Of a DNA stretch of 64,000 nucleotides, positions 35,061-43,550 are shown one piece after another. A program made the translations under genes and the position numbers. Below the pieces are notes generated by a model. The model did no database searches. It saw only the letters and a list, made by a program, of their open reading frames with translations, and was not told the DNA's origin. The stretch covers positions 1,322,501-1,386,500 of the forward strand of contig NZ_CP039934.1 in assembly GCF_009792295.1 (NCBI RefSeq), given 5' to 3'. This DNA is from Myroides fluvii. GTDB taxonomy: Bacteria > Bacteroidota > Bacteroidia > Flavobacteriales > Flavobacteriaceae. Position 1 is the first letter of the stretch, and the number at the start of each line of letters is the position of its first letter.

Positions 35061-35088
35061 ACAACTGTGTGCTTTCACACACAGTTGT
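35061..35088 (-). promoter_or_regulatory. Intercistronic stem-loop, adhesin 1 / porP
   Basis: 11-bp stem ACAACTGTGTG/CACACAGTTGT with a 6-nt loop, between the adhesin stop and the porP start. The minus-strand bases after it are T/A-rich but not a clean T run. The same stem is kept in unit 2 at 43509-43540. It could be a partial terminator or an mRNA stabiliser setting adhesin-to-porP levels. Confidence 0.5.
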
Positions 35089-35096
35089 TTGTTTTA

Positions 35097-38000
35097 TTAA
35101 TAATTAATTTGTACCCAACCTGTAATTGTTTTCTGTACCGTTTCAATCACATAAAAATACGTTCCTGATGGTAACTTATTACCCGATTTATCTTGTCCCA
35201 TCCATTCTCTGGTATAACCTAAACCATGAGTATACACTTCACCACCGTTGCGGTTAAAAACCTTAAATTTCAACACTTTGTAATTAACAAGATCAAAATA
35301 ATCATTTAGCCCATCTCCATTTGGTGAAATACCACGTGTAATCAAACAGTTAATTTCTTCTGGCTCTAAGGTAATTGTTTTTTCTTCAAAACAACCATCT
35401 GCAGTTGTAATATAAACAGTATAATCTCCTTTTTCAGAGACCGTAATTTCTTTTGTATCTGCTGTAAAACTGCCAGGTCCAACCCATTCAAACTTCGCAT
35501 GATCCATGTCAATATTACCAGCAACATCAATAACTCTCATGTAATAGTTACCATCGTAACAATCTCCATCAAGTGCAATTTCGAAACGCTCAAAAATAGT
35601 AATCGTAACAGTATGCTTAACAGGTTCACCACACATCGTACTTGGCACTCCATAATAATACTCTACTTCATAAACACCAGCTGTACTTGAAGCTACATTA
35701 ATTGTTCCTGTATTCGCATCTAGAGATAAACCACCTTTAGGTGCTTTACTCGGATCTTTTGGATTGGTATGACTTATTGTTTTATATGTAAACTTCCCTC
35801 CTGGCGTAAATTCTGAACCAGGGATAATTGGTAGCTGATCAATATTGTTAATACAAATTGGTCCTTCATACGAGAATTCTGCGTTAAAATAAGCCGTTGC
35901 TTTAATGCTAAGTGCAATCTCAAAATATCCTCTACACTCCTCGTTTTTATCGCGATACACTTCAACAAAAATAGATTCATTTCCAGAAGATTGATATTGA
36001 TCTTCCATTTCAAACGCATTTCTTTGCGCATTAAAATCTGCTAAAGTATGATAATATCTATGTTTAATTGTTGTTGCTTCAGGATGATTAGCAAGAGCCT
36101 CATCTACCACGCTTTTTACTTCAAACATAGCATACCCAACATTTTCTAAATCACACAATTCTATTTTTTTAGGTAAACGAAGACTAATTGGTTCGTAGAA
36201 TGTAATCACTACTTCATCCTCTGGATTTTCTTCACAAAGATCTTTTTCCACACGTACGCGGTAGGTTCCCGATTCTATAACGGTTAATTTATTCGTATTA
36301 AATACAGCTGGATCAAGCATTTCTCCATCTTTAAACCAAGTGTATGTCATATCCTCCGTTGAACCTGCAGCTGAGATTTTAGCATTAATTTCATAAGAAT
36401 CTCCTGCACATAGATATTGATCTTCACCTAAATCCACTTCACACAAGAATTTACAGTCTGTTGTCCCAGCATTATTTAGATTTCCATTTGTTTGTACGAG
36501 CTTAATAAAACCTGGGCCTCTATTGAAATTCGTAATCAATATCGCATAGATTTGCCCTCTTCTAGCATTGCGTATTGTTAATTTCTCAATAGCAGAGGTA
36601 GAGTAATTACAATCTATCACATTACCGATTGGATATCGACCATCATTCGGATTAGAATTACTCGTACAACCTGCACAAGGTCCTAAAATGGCCTCTGCAC
36701 AAGCTTGATCTAAATTATCAAAAGGTCCAAAAGCTACAAAATCAACATCCATAGTAGCTCCAGTAGGAGTTCCATTAGCATCAAATTGCGAGTTTTGAAT
36801 AATGTCAAATACCAACTCCCCATCTTGATCTATCTTCAAGAAATACCAAACAGGAAATCTTACTGAAGTAACACATGCTATTGCTGTATTACTTCCATAT
36901 GGATATTCTTCAGCTCCATTTTCAGTATTGTTATTTGGGAAAATAATTCCTTCCGGTCCAGCACAGAAAGGTTCTGCATCTAAAATACTTGTACTAGAAG
37001 TTCTCACTTTTATTTTTCTCCACATACTAACTGTTCCTCCTTCGCAAATATTACGGACATAAAAATAATAATCTGTATTTACAGTTAGTTCTGTTGCTGA
37101 ATAGTTTGGTTCTTGAACTCTTCTGATATTTGCGTCCGCAGGTTCTGTTAAATCAGTAGTCTCAATTGCCACATCCCATTCTGATATTCCCTCTTGAGAA
37201 TCCCATCCATAATTGATATAATCACTTCCTGAACATGCGCTTAAACCTGTAACTCTAGGACATGTTATCTGTTCTAATTTAACGTTATCAATAGCTCCTG
37301 CAGGATCATTCCCTCCACTACCGTCATTTCGCCATTCAAAAACAAGTCTTAGGCTTCTTCCGGCATAATTTGCAACTTCAACACTTTCGATAACCGTCGT
37401 AAAGTTTTCCTGAACATTGCGGTTTCCTCCTATTTGAATTCGATTCGCTCCAGCAGCAATTTGGGTTCCTAAAACTGGATTAAACGTAACTGGTACAATC
37501 CATACTCTGATATAATCACAACATGATTCCCCTACAGCTCTCCAGTCAAAACTCAATTTTGCTTCAATCGCATCCGCTGGAATCTCAATATCGCGATAAG
37601 CATGTGCTACTGTTGCTGTTGAATTGTTATAAGTATTAGTTACACCTTCATCTTTTGTTACATAGAGTGATTTTGTTCCTCCGTTATTAACCGCAGTACC
37701 AAGCACCCATTTATTCAATGAGTTACTTCCTGTCGACCAGTTATTATCTCCTTCAAAGTCATCTTCGAAAGGCAACGTACCAGGAATTTGCCCTGTTAAA
37801 ATTGGCAATTGTACCCAGAAGCTCTTATCTGTAGCACTACAAACCGTTCTCACCCAAACATAATATTGTGTATTAGGGGTTAAACCAGTTATAGTATACG
37901 GATTATCTGTCGTTACTACAGACCCTGTAACTGTTGCTCCAGGATTCGTAGCAGTTGTAGTATAATATACTTCATATTGTGTTTGTCCTGTCACTCCAGT

Positions 38001-40268
38001 CCAAGCTATTGTTGCTGTAGTTGAAGTAATCGCATTCAATTGCAAAGCCGTTGGAGCAGAACAAGTAATAACAGACACTTCTACATTGTCAATTGCCCCT
38101 GGAGGTTGAGCACCTCCGCTTCCATCTTGTCTCCATTCAAAAACCAAACGCATGGTTTGACCAGCAAAAGCAGTGGCATTTACCACTAATTGCTCTCTTA
38201 AGAATGCGGTATTGGCATTATATTGAGTTCGACCTAGCTGTACTCTATCTGTCGCAGTTGAAATTTGGGTACCTGGTGTAGGAATAAAAGATGCAGGAAC
38301 CATCCATACTCTAAAGTAATCCCATGTTCCTCCTTCACCTACACAACGCCAATCAAAATTAACAGCAATTTCATTTGTCCCAGCAGGAATTACCAAATCT
38401 CTATATGCATGAGCTACAGTTGCAGCAGTAAGATCATACGTATTTGTAGTTCCATTGTCTTTTGAAATATAAAGCGATTTAGTTCCACCGTTTTGAGCAG
38501 CAGTACCTACCACCCATTTATTAACGGAGTTACTGCCTTTACTCCAATTATCTTGCCCTTCAAAACCATCAATATAAGGTAATTCTCCAGGAACTTGCCC
38601 TGTTAAAATTGGCAATTGTACCCAGAAGCTCTTATCTGTAGCACTACAAACCGTTCTCACCCAAACATAGTATTGTGTATTAGGAGTTAAACCAGTTATA
38701 GTATACGGGTTATCTGTCGTTACTACAGACCCTGTAACTGTTGCTCCAGGATTTGTAGCTGTTGTAGTATAATATACTTCATATTGTGTTTGCCCTGTCA
38801 CTCCAGTCCAAGCTATTGTTGCTGTAGTTGAAGTAAACGCATTCAATAGCAAAGCTGTTGGAGTAGAACAAGTAATAGCAGACACTTCTACATTATCAAT
38901 TGCCCCTGGAGGTTGAGCACCTCCGCTTCCATCTTGTTTCCATTCAAAAACCAAACGCATGGTTTGACCTGCAAAAGCAGTAGCATTTACCACTAATTGC
39001 TCTCTTAAGAATGTTGCATTGGCATTATATTGAGTTCGACCTATCTGCACTCTATCTGTCGCAGTTGAAATTTGGGTACCTGGTGTAGGAATAAAAGATA
39101 CAGGAACCATCCATACCCTAAAGTAATCCCATGTTCCTCCTTCACCTACACAACGCCAATCAAAATTAACAGCGATTTCATTTGTTCCCGCAGGAATTAC
39201 CAAATCCCTATATGCATGTGCTACGGTAGAAACATCCGTATCATATGTATTTGTCGTTCCGTTATCCTTAGAAACATACAAGGATTTTGTACCTCCGTTT
39301 TGTACAGCAGTGCCTACTACCCATTTATTTACAGTATGATTCGTATAACTAAAGTTCACCGTACCTTCAAAATCTTCTGAATAAGGCAACGTTGCCGCTA
39401 CTTGTCCTGTCGTAAAAACAGTTGGATCAGAAAATGTAGAGGTTTCAGTTGCTCCACAATTTGCACGAACATATAAAGAATACGTTGTGGATGGAGTCAA
39501 TCCAGAAACGGTCACTGGCAAGGTAGTTAAATCTGTAACTGTTCCAGCATTCACTAAGCCTGTAGCTCCAGAGCCAGCAGTTCCTTCGGTTCTAATTTCA
39601 TAAGAAACCCCTGTCGTTGAATTGCGATTCACTACATTAAAACTAACTGTTGTAGCAGTAGTATTCGTCAATATCGCACTAGTTGATGGACAAGTAATTT
39701 CAGGGCCAAACGTCAATCTAATATTAGGACGATTTGCTTGTGCACTTAGATTAGTCGTAGGAGGATCCGTATCTTTAGTTACAGTAAAATGCATATTTGT
39801 AGCAGCTGTACTCTTGATATTGAAGGTAGATCCACCTCCTGAACCTCCATAATTTGTTTCAACTAATACTAATAATTTTTTATTTCCTCCCGTAAAATTA
39901 AAGGAAGACAAAAAAGTAATAGGATAAAATCCAGTAGCTGTAGGGCGTACAACTCCATCAAACATCAGTGTTGCATTGGCAATATAGCTTGCCCAATCAT
40001 TTGCAACCAATGTGCTCTCTTCTATCTCCTTTAAGAAAATCCTAACGGGTCTAGCCTGTCCCACTGTTCCTATTTCCCAAGCAACTTGATTGATAAATCC
40101 CACTTGACCTATCTCCGTTGCTGTATAAAGAGCAGCTGATCGTTCATAGCCCCAAAGAGCCCCCATGGGGTATCTTTCTAGCGTTGTACCTGTGCCAATT
40201 ACAACCTCTTGCCCATAAGTAAAAAAAACACTCAGCAAGAAGCAGAAAAGCACTGCAAATCTTTTCAT
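35097..40268 (-). CDS. Giant T9SS type B surface adhesin, unit 1
   Basis: 1,723 residues. Signal peptide 1-19; N-terminal beta domain (about 20-190); then alternating fibronectin III-like and choice-of-anchor-J/MAM-like modules, three of the latter (each begins near L-P-Y-x-x-x-F-E-G, later D-Y-F-R-V-W, ends A-I-D-N-V). Two FnIII-anchor units of 269 residues are almost identical. Further Ig-like domains (about 1280-1620) precede a C-terminal gliding-motility-associated type B sorting domain (about 1635-1723: S-P-N-G-D-G-L-N-D, F-N-R-N-G, L-P-S-G-T-Y-F-Y-V). Expected on the cell surface. Not SprB itself by length. Confidence 0.88.
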   Translation of the reverse strand: MKRFAVLFCFLLSVFFTYGQEVVIGTGTTLERYPMGALWGYERSAALYTATEIGQVGFINQVAWEIGTVGQARPVRIFLKEIEESTLVANDWASYIANATLMFDGVVRPTATGFYPITFLSSFNFTGGNKKLLVLVETNYGGSGGGSTFNIKSTAATNMHFTVTKDTDPPTTNLSAQANRPNIRLTFGPEITCPSTSAILTNTTATTVSFNVVNRNSTTGVSYEIRTEGTAGSGATGLVNAGTVTDLTTLPVTVSGLTPSTTYSLYVRANCGATETSTFSDPTVFTTGQVAATLPYSEDFEGTVNFSYTNHTVNKWVVGTAVQNGGTKSLYVSKDNGTTNTYDTDVSTVAHAYRDLVIPAGTNEIAVNFDWRCVGEGGTWDYFRVWMVPVSFIPTPGTQISTATDRVQIGRTQYNANATFLREQLVVNATAFAGQTMRLVFEWKQDGSGGAQPPGAIDNVEVSAITCSTPTALLLNAFTSTTATIAWTGVTGQTQYEVYYTTTATNPGATVTGSVVTTDNPYTITGLTPNTQYYVWVRTVCSATDKSFWVQLPILTGQVPGELPYIDGFEGQDNWSKGSNSVNKWVVGTAAQNGGTKSLYISKDNGTTNTYDLTAATVAHAYRDLVIPAGTNEIAVNFDWRCVGEGGTWDYFRVWMVPASFIPTPGTQISTATDRVQLGRTQYNANTAFLREQLVVNATAFAGQTMRLVFEWRQDGSGGAQPPGAIDNVEVSVITCSAPTALQLNAITSTTATIAWTGVTGQTQYEVYYTTTATNPGATVTGSVVTTDNPYTITGLTPNTQYYVWVRTVCSATDKSFWVQLPILTGQIPGTLPFEDDFEGDNNWSTGSNSLNKWVLGTAVNNGGTKSLYVTKDEGVTNTYNNSTATVAHAYRDIEIPADAIEAKLSFDWRAVGESCCDYIRVWIVPVTFNPVLGTQIAAGANRIQIGGNRNVQENFTTVIESVEVANYAGRSLRLVFEWRNDGSGGNDPAGAIDNVKLEQITCPRVTGLSACSGSDYINYGWDSQEGISEWDVAIETTDLTEPADANIRRVQEPNYSATELTVNTDYYFYVRNICEGGTVSMWRKIKVRTSSTSILDAEPFCAGPEGIIFPNNNTENGAEEYPYGSNTAIACVTSVRFPVWYFLKIDQDGELVFDIIQNSQFDANGTPTGATMDVDFVAFGPFDNLDQACAEAILGPCAGCTSNSNPNDGRYPIGNVIDCNYSTSAIEKLTIRNARRGQIYAILITNFNRGPGFIKLVQTNGNLNNAGTTDCKFLCEVDLGEDQYLCAGDSYEINAKISAAGSTEDMTYTWFKDGEMLDPAVFNTNKLTVIESGTYRVRVEKDLCEENPEDEVVITFYEPISLRLPKKIELCDLENVGYAMFEVKSVVDEALANHPEATTIKHRYYHTLADFNAQRNAFEMEDQYQSSGNESIFVEVYRDKNEECRGYFEIALSIKATAYFNAEFSYEGPICINNIDQLPIIPGSEFTPGGKFTYKTISHTNPKDPSKAPKGGLSLDANTGTINVASSTAGVYEVEYYYGVPSTMCGEPVKHTVTITIFERFEIALDGDCYDGNYYMRVIDVAGNIDMDHAKFEWVGPGSFTADTKEITVSEKGDYTVYITTADGCFEEKTITLEPEEINCLITRGISPNGDGLNDYFDLVNYKVLKFKVFNRNGGEVYTHGLGYTREWMGQDKSGNKLPSGTYFYVIETVQKTITGWVQINY
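37791..39404 (-). repeat. Intragenic tandem repeat, two 807-bp units
   Basis: Units at about 37791-38597 and 38598-39404 (phase set at a shared ccctgttaaa). The period of 807 bp is 269 codons, so copy-number change keeps the frame. Each unit encodes one choice-of-anchor-J module and one FnIII-like module. Much of the pair is identical at the DNA level. Confidence 0.8.
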
Positions 40269-40296
40269 CCGTTTTAAGTTTTAAGTTAGTTAACGT

Positions 40297-40304
40297 CAAA
40301 TATA
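40297..40304 (-). promoter_or_regulatory. Adhesin 1 -7 box
   Basis: TATATTTG followed by GACGTTAACTAAC, 29 bp before the start. The adhesin 2 promoter has the same box and a similar following sequence. Confidence 0.55.
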
Positions 40305-40562
40305 GAATTTTTTTATACAAAGATTAACAAAATGAAGTTATGTACTATCGGCAAACTCTTAGCTATAAAGGTTTTTTATTACCAATAGCTCATAATAAAA
40401 AATAAATCCATTCACTATATTCTTTTTTTTAAGTTAAAAAACTTACATCGCAAACAATAACAACTAAAATATTTAAAATATAGTTTTTTTCACAAATTCA
40501 TTCAAGTTCTCAGAAATTCAATCATTTAACATTTATTACCTTCTTTTTTTTCAACAAAAAAA
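40305..40562. other. AT-rich spacer between the two adhesin units
   Basis: The full gene-free interval is 40269-40622 (354 bp). Apart from the adhesin 1 promoter and the unit 2 terminator I see no coding or RNA signal. Confidence 0.4.
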
Positions 40563-40592
40563 AGTCCCTACCATCGTAAATGGTAAGGACTT
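40563..40592 (-). terminator. Terminator of adhesin unit 2
   Basis: AGTCCCTACCAT/ATGGTAAGGACT stem (one G-T pair), T8 on the minus strand. The right arm lies in the duplicated block; the left arm has a different sequence from unit 1 yet still pairs. Confidence 0.75.
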
Positions 40593-40622
40593 CTTAAAAT
40601 ATACTAAACTTAATTCTTTTAA

Positions 40623-42536
40623 CTATTTCAAGATCACAAACTCACTGCGTCTGTTGATCGCGTGGTCTTCTTCGGTGCAGTTCGCTTTACAATCAATCTT
40701 CGGTACACTTGGTCCGTAACCTTGTGATTCTAAACGATAGCCTTCAATGCCTTTTGACAACACATATTGAACCGTCGTTTTCGCGCGATTCTCAGACAAC
40801 TTCTGGTTGTACGTCGCGCTTCCGCGATTGTCCGTATGAGAACCTACCTTGATGCGCATCTGTGGATTGCGCTTCATTACTTTTACCAATTTATCCAACT
40901 CCAAAGCACCTTGTTGGGTGATGTTGAATCGGTCAAATTCAAAGTAAACCTCTCCTAGGATGATCTCGTCTTTGGTCACGATTACTTCAATAGGTCTCAA
41001 GCCAACCTGAACTAATTGACGACCTCCTTTGCGGTTCAATGGAACCTCTACAGACTTCCCTTCAAAGTCATCCATGTCTACCTGTAAGTGGTAAAATTTA
41101 CCACAATCTACAACGTATTCCACAATTCCACGCTGATCTGCAAACTTCGTCTCAACTAAGTTCTTGCGATCGTCGTAAATATCTACGCGAGCTCCTGGTA
41201 AAAGCTGTCCGGTATCCTTGTGTGTTACCGTCACATACATCTCGGTATTACAAACTGGTTTGGCTTTGTAAATATCATCGCGACCAATGCGGTTCGTTGA
41301 GAAGAATCCAATGTCTTTACCGGGGTAAAAAGAAAAGGCGAAATCGTCTTTGGCCGTATTGATCGGCGATCCTAAATTCTTCGGTTCTGCTTGGGGAATG
41401 GCCAAGTCTACTACGTAAACGTCCAACCCTCCAAACCCTTTGCGGGAATCAGAAGCAAAGTACAACTTGCCCTCTTCGGAGATAAAAGGAAACGATTCGC
41501 GTCCTTCTGTATTGATTTGGCTACCCATATTCACGGGTGTTCCATAGTTACCCTCTTCATCGATATCCACTTTCCAGATATCTGTGCTACCCATGGTGCC
41601 TGGCATATCAGATGAAAAGTACAACGTACGTCCATCTTTGCTCACACTTGGGTTACTTACCGAGTAATCGCTGCCATTGAACGGTACAGGTTCGAAATCC
41701 GTCCATTTACCCTTTTTCTTCGTGGCTCTAAATACGCTAACCTTACCAAGCTTTACCAACTTAGCTTTGTTCTTGGTAAACTTTCCGGCGCGGAAACTCT
41801 CCGTAGCAAAGTACATCGTCTGACCATCTCCTGTTACTGTAGCTGGTCCATCGTGATACTTCGTGTTCAACTCCGATACGGGTTCTACATCATACAACGG
41901 ATCTTCAGCGTTTTTGTATTTCGCTTGAAAGATATCTAAATACCCTTGGTTGTCCCAGCCGTATTTGTTCTTAGACTTATTGCCTTTGCGCGTAGAGGCA
42001 AAATAAAGCGTATCTCCTACCGTTAAAAAGGCGCCAAAATCATTCCCTTGACGGTCGTTGATTCCAGACTCTTCAAAGGTAAAAAGCTCCTCTTGTGCGC
42101 GTAAGCGAGGAATATAATCCGGCTCACGCATAAAGGCGATAGCGCGTTGGTCCTCGGGATTGCGCTCTGAGAATTTACGCATTGCCGCATTGGACGAATC
42201 ATAACGTCCACTAGCTTTTAACATCTGTGCGTAGCGATAGTACAACTCAGAATCTAAATCTGGGTTCTTTTCTAAAGCTTTGCCATAGTATTTTGCTGCC
42301 TCGACCGTATTAAACACATTGTAATAACAATCCGCTAATTGTAAATAAATATAATTATCTGTCTTCGCCCCGCGGATTAACTTCTGATAAACCTTTGCTG
42401 CATCTACAAACTCGTAGTGCTTGTAATGCTCATCTGCAATCTCTAAAGGAGTTTTTATCGGCTCTTGGGCACTAACATTTTGAGTGAATAAAAATCCACC
42501 CAATAACAGTGCTAAATAAACCTTTCTTATTTTCAT
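40623..42536 (-). CDS. PorE-like TPR-PD40-CRD-OmpA protein, copy 2
   Basis: 637 residues, identical to copy 1 except for one Leu/Ile exchange, so the same domains apply: signal peptide, TPR, PD40 propeller, regulatory-like beta domain, OmpA anchor. It follows the second porP after 18 bp. The lack of amino-acid divergence, while the adjacent adhesins differ widely, points to recent duplication or gene conversion. Confidence 0.88.
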   Translation of the reverse strand: MKIRKVYLALLLGGFLFTQNVSAQEPIKTPLEIADEHYKHYEFVDAAKVYQKLIRGAKTDNYIYLQLADCYYNVFNTVEAAKYYGKALEKNPDLDSELYYRYAQMLKASGRYDSSNAAMRKFSERNPEDQRAIAFMREPDYIPRLRAQEELFTFEESGINDRQGNDFGAFLTVGDTLYFASTRKGNKSKNKYGWDNQGYLDIFQAKYKNAEDPLYDVEPVSELNTKYHDGPATVTGDGQTMYFATESFRAGKFTKNKAKLVKLGKVSVFRATKKKGKWTDFEPVPFNGSDYSVSNPSVSKDGRTLYFSSDMPGTMGSTDIWKVDIDEEGNYGTPVNMGSQINTEGRESFPFISEEGKLYFASDSRKGFGGLDVYVVDLAIPQAEPKNLGSPINTAKDDFAFSFYPGKDIGFFSTNRIGRDDIYKAKPVCNTEMYVTVTHKDTGQLLPGARVDIYDDRKNLVETKFADQRGIVEYVVDCGKFYHLQVDMDDFEGKSVEVPLNRKGGRQLVQVGLRPIEVIVTKDEIILGEVYFEFDRFNITQQGALELDKLVKVMKRNPQMRIKVGSHTDNRGSATYNQKLSENRAKTTVQYVLSKGIEGYRLESQGYGPSVPKIDCKANCTEEDHAINRRSEFVILK

Positions 42537-42554
42537 GCTGTACTTTTTATTCGA

Positions 42555-43481
42555 TTAGAAATAACGAGAGGAACTAGATACTTTCTTAGACAAGAAAATG
42601 TCGTATAACACCATAAACTCGTGAGAACCCTTGGCTACTTTGTTGATATCCGATGTGATGTAATCATATGCATAACCAACGCGAAGCTGTGGGGTAACGC
42701 GGTAGTTAATCATTCCTCCAACAGCGTCCTCTAAGCGGTAACTAACTCCTGCTTCAATCTTGTTCAGGTACATCACATTCATATTCAAATCAAAGGATAC
42801 TGGTGAATTCATCGCGTATTTGATCATCGTTGAGGGTTTTAATTTCCAATCTTGATCCAAGTCAAAGACATATCCTCCGTTCAAATACATGTGAATCTCG
42901 CGTTGACCAAAGTTCTTCCCATCGTAATTCAAATAGTATTCTTTTATCATGTTGGGCACCCCTAATCCGATAAAGTATTTATCCGTATAGTAGTACGCTC
43001 CAATTCCAGCATTGAATAAGGTCGATTTGCTGTCTTGACCAAATGCAGGGTCACCCGCGTCAATCGTATAACCATCGCCAATATCAGAAAATAGATTGGC
43101 ACTGTGGAACGTTGCGCCTGCCTTGATTCCCAAAGCTAACTTGTGAACTCCTCCTAACTCTAAAGTATAAGAGAAATCTCCGTAAATGTTGTTCTCCGTA
43201 ACCGGACCGATGCGATCATTGATAAAAGACAAACCTACACCCACTTTTTTTCCTACTCTACTGTTGATGAAAAAAGTTCCCGTTTCAGGTGCCCCATCAA
43301 AGCCGGCCCATTGCTTGCGGTACAATGCTCCCATTGAAACAGCATCCTTTGAGCCAGCATAAGCAGGATTTACAACACTCATGTTGTACATATACTGCGT
43401 ATACTGCGGATTCTGCTGCGCTTGCACCTCAAGACAACTAAGTAAACTCAGTACCCCTAATGTTAAATATATTCTTTTCAT
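42555..43481 (-). CDS. PorP/SprF-like outer-membrane protein, copy 2
   Basis: 308 residues with the same signal peptide and barrel as copy 1 and only two substitutions (Asp for Asn and Gly for Asp near residue 125). It is the middle gene of unit 2. Since both copies are nearly the same protein, either could serve both adhesins (inference). Confidence 0.92.
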   Translation of the reverse strand: MKRIYLTLGVLSLLSCLEVQAQQNPQYTQYMYNMSVVNPAYAGSKDAVSMGALYRKQWAGFDGAPETGTFFINSRVGKKVGVGLSFINDRIGPVTENNIYGDFSYTLELGGVHKLALGIKAGATFHSANLFSDIGDGYTIDAGDPAFGQDSKSTLFNAGIGAYYYTDKYFIGLGVPNMIKEYYLNYDGKNFGQREIHMYLNGGYVFDLDQDWKLKPSTMIKYAMNSPVSFDLNMNVMYLNKIEAGVSYRLEDAVGGMINYRVTPQLRVGYAYDYITSDINKVAKGSHEFMVLYDIFLSKKVSSSSRYF

Positions 43482-43508
43482 ATACGGTTTAATTATTTAG
43501 CTAATTTG

Positions 43509-43540
43509 AACAACTGTGTGCTTTCACACACACAGTTGTT
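43509..43540 (-). promoter_or_regulatory. Intercistronic stem-loop, adhesin 2 / porP
   Basis: 12-bp stem AACAACTGTGTG/CACACAGTTGTT with an 8-nt loop, just outside the 2,915-bp repeat. Sequence after it on the minus strand is not T-rich, so it is unlikely to be a classical terminator. Confidence 0.5.
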
Positions 43541-43550
43541 AGTTTTATTA

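Larger units (their letters stand above)
40580..43494. repeat. Long direct repeat, copy B (2,915 bp)
   Basis: Second copy of the block at 32129-35043, carrying the second porE-like and porP genes. The boundaries were read by eye from the point where the flanks diverge. Confidence 0.9.

Noticed and set aside
40269..40622. Possible insertion-sequence junction between adhesin units
   Set aside because: No terminal inverted repeats, target duplications or transposase remnants were found; the units look like tandem duplication products.
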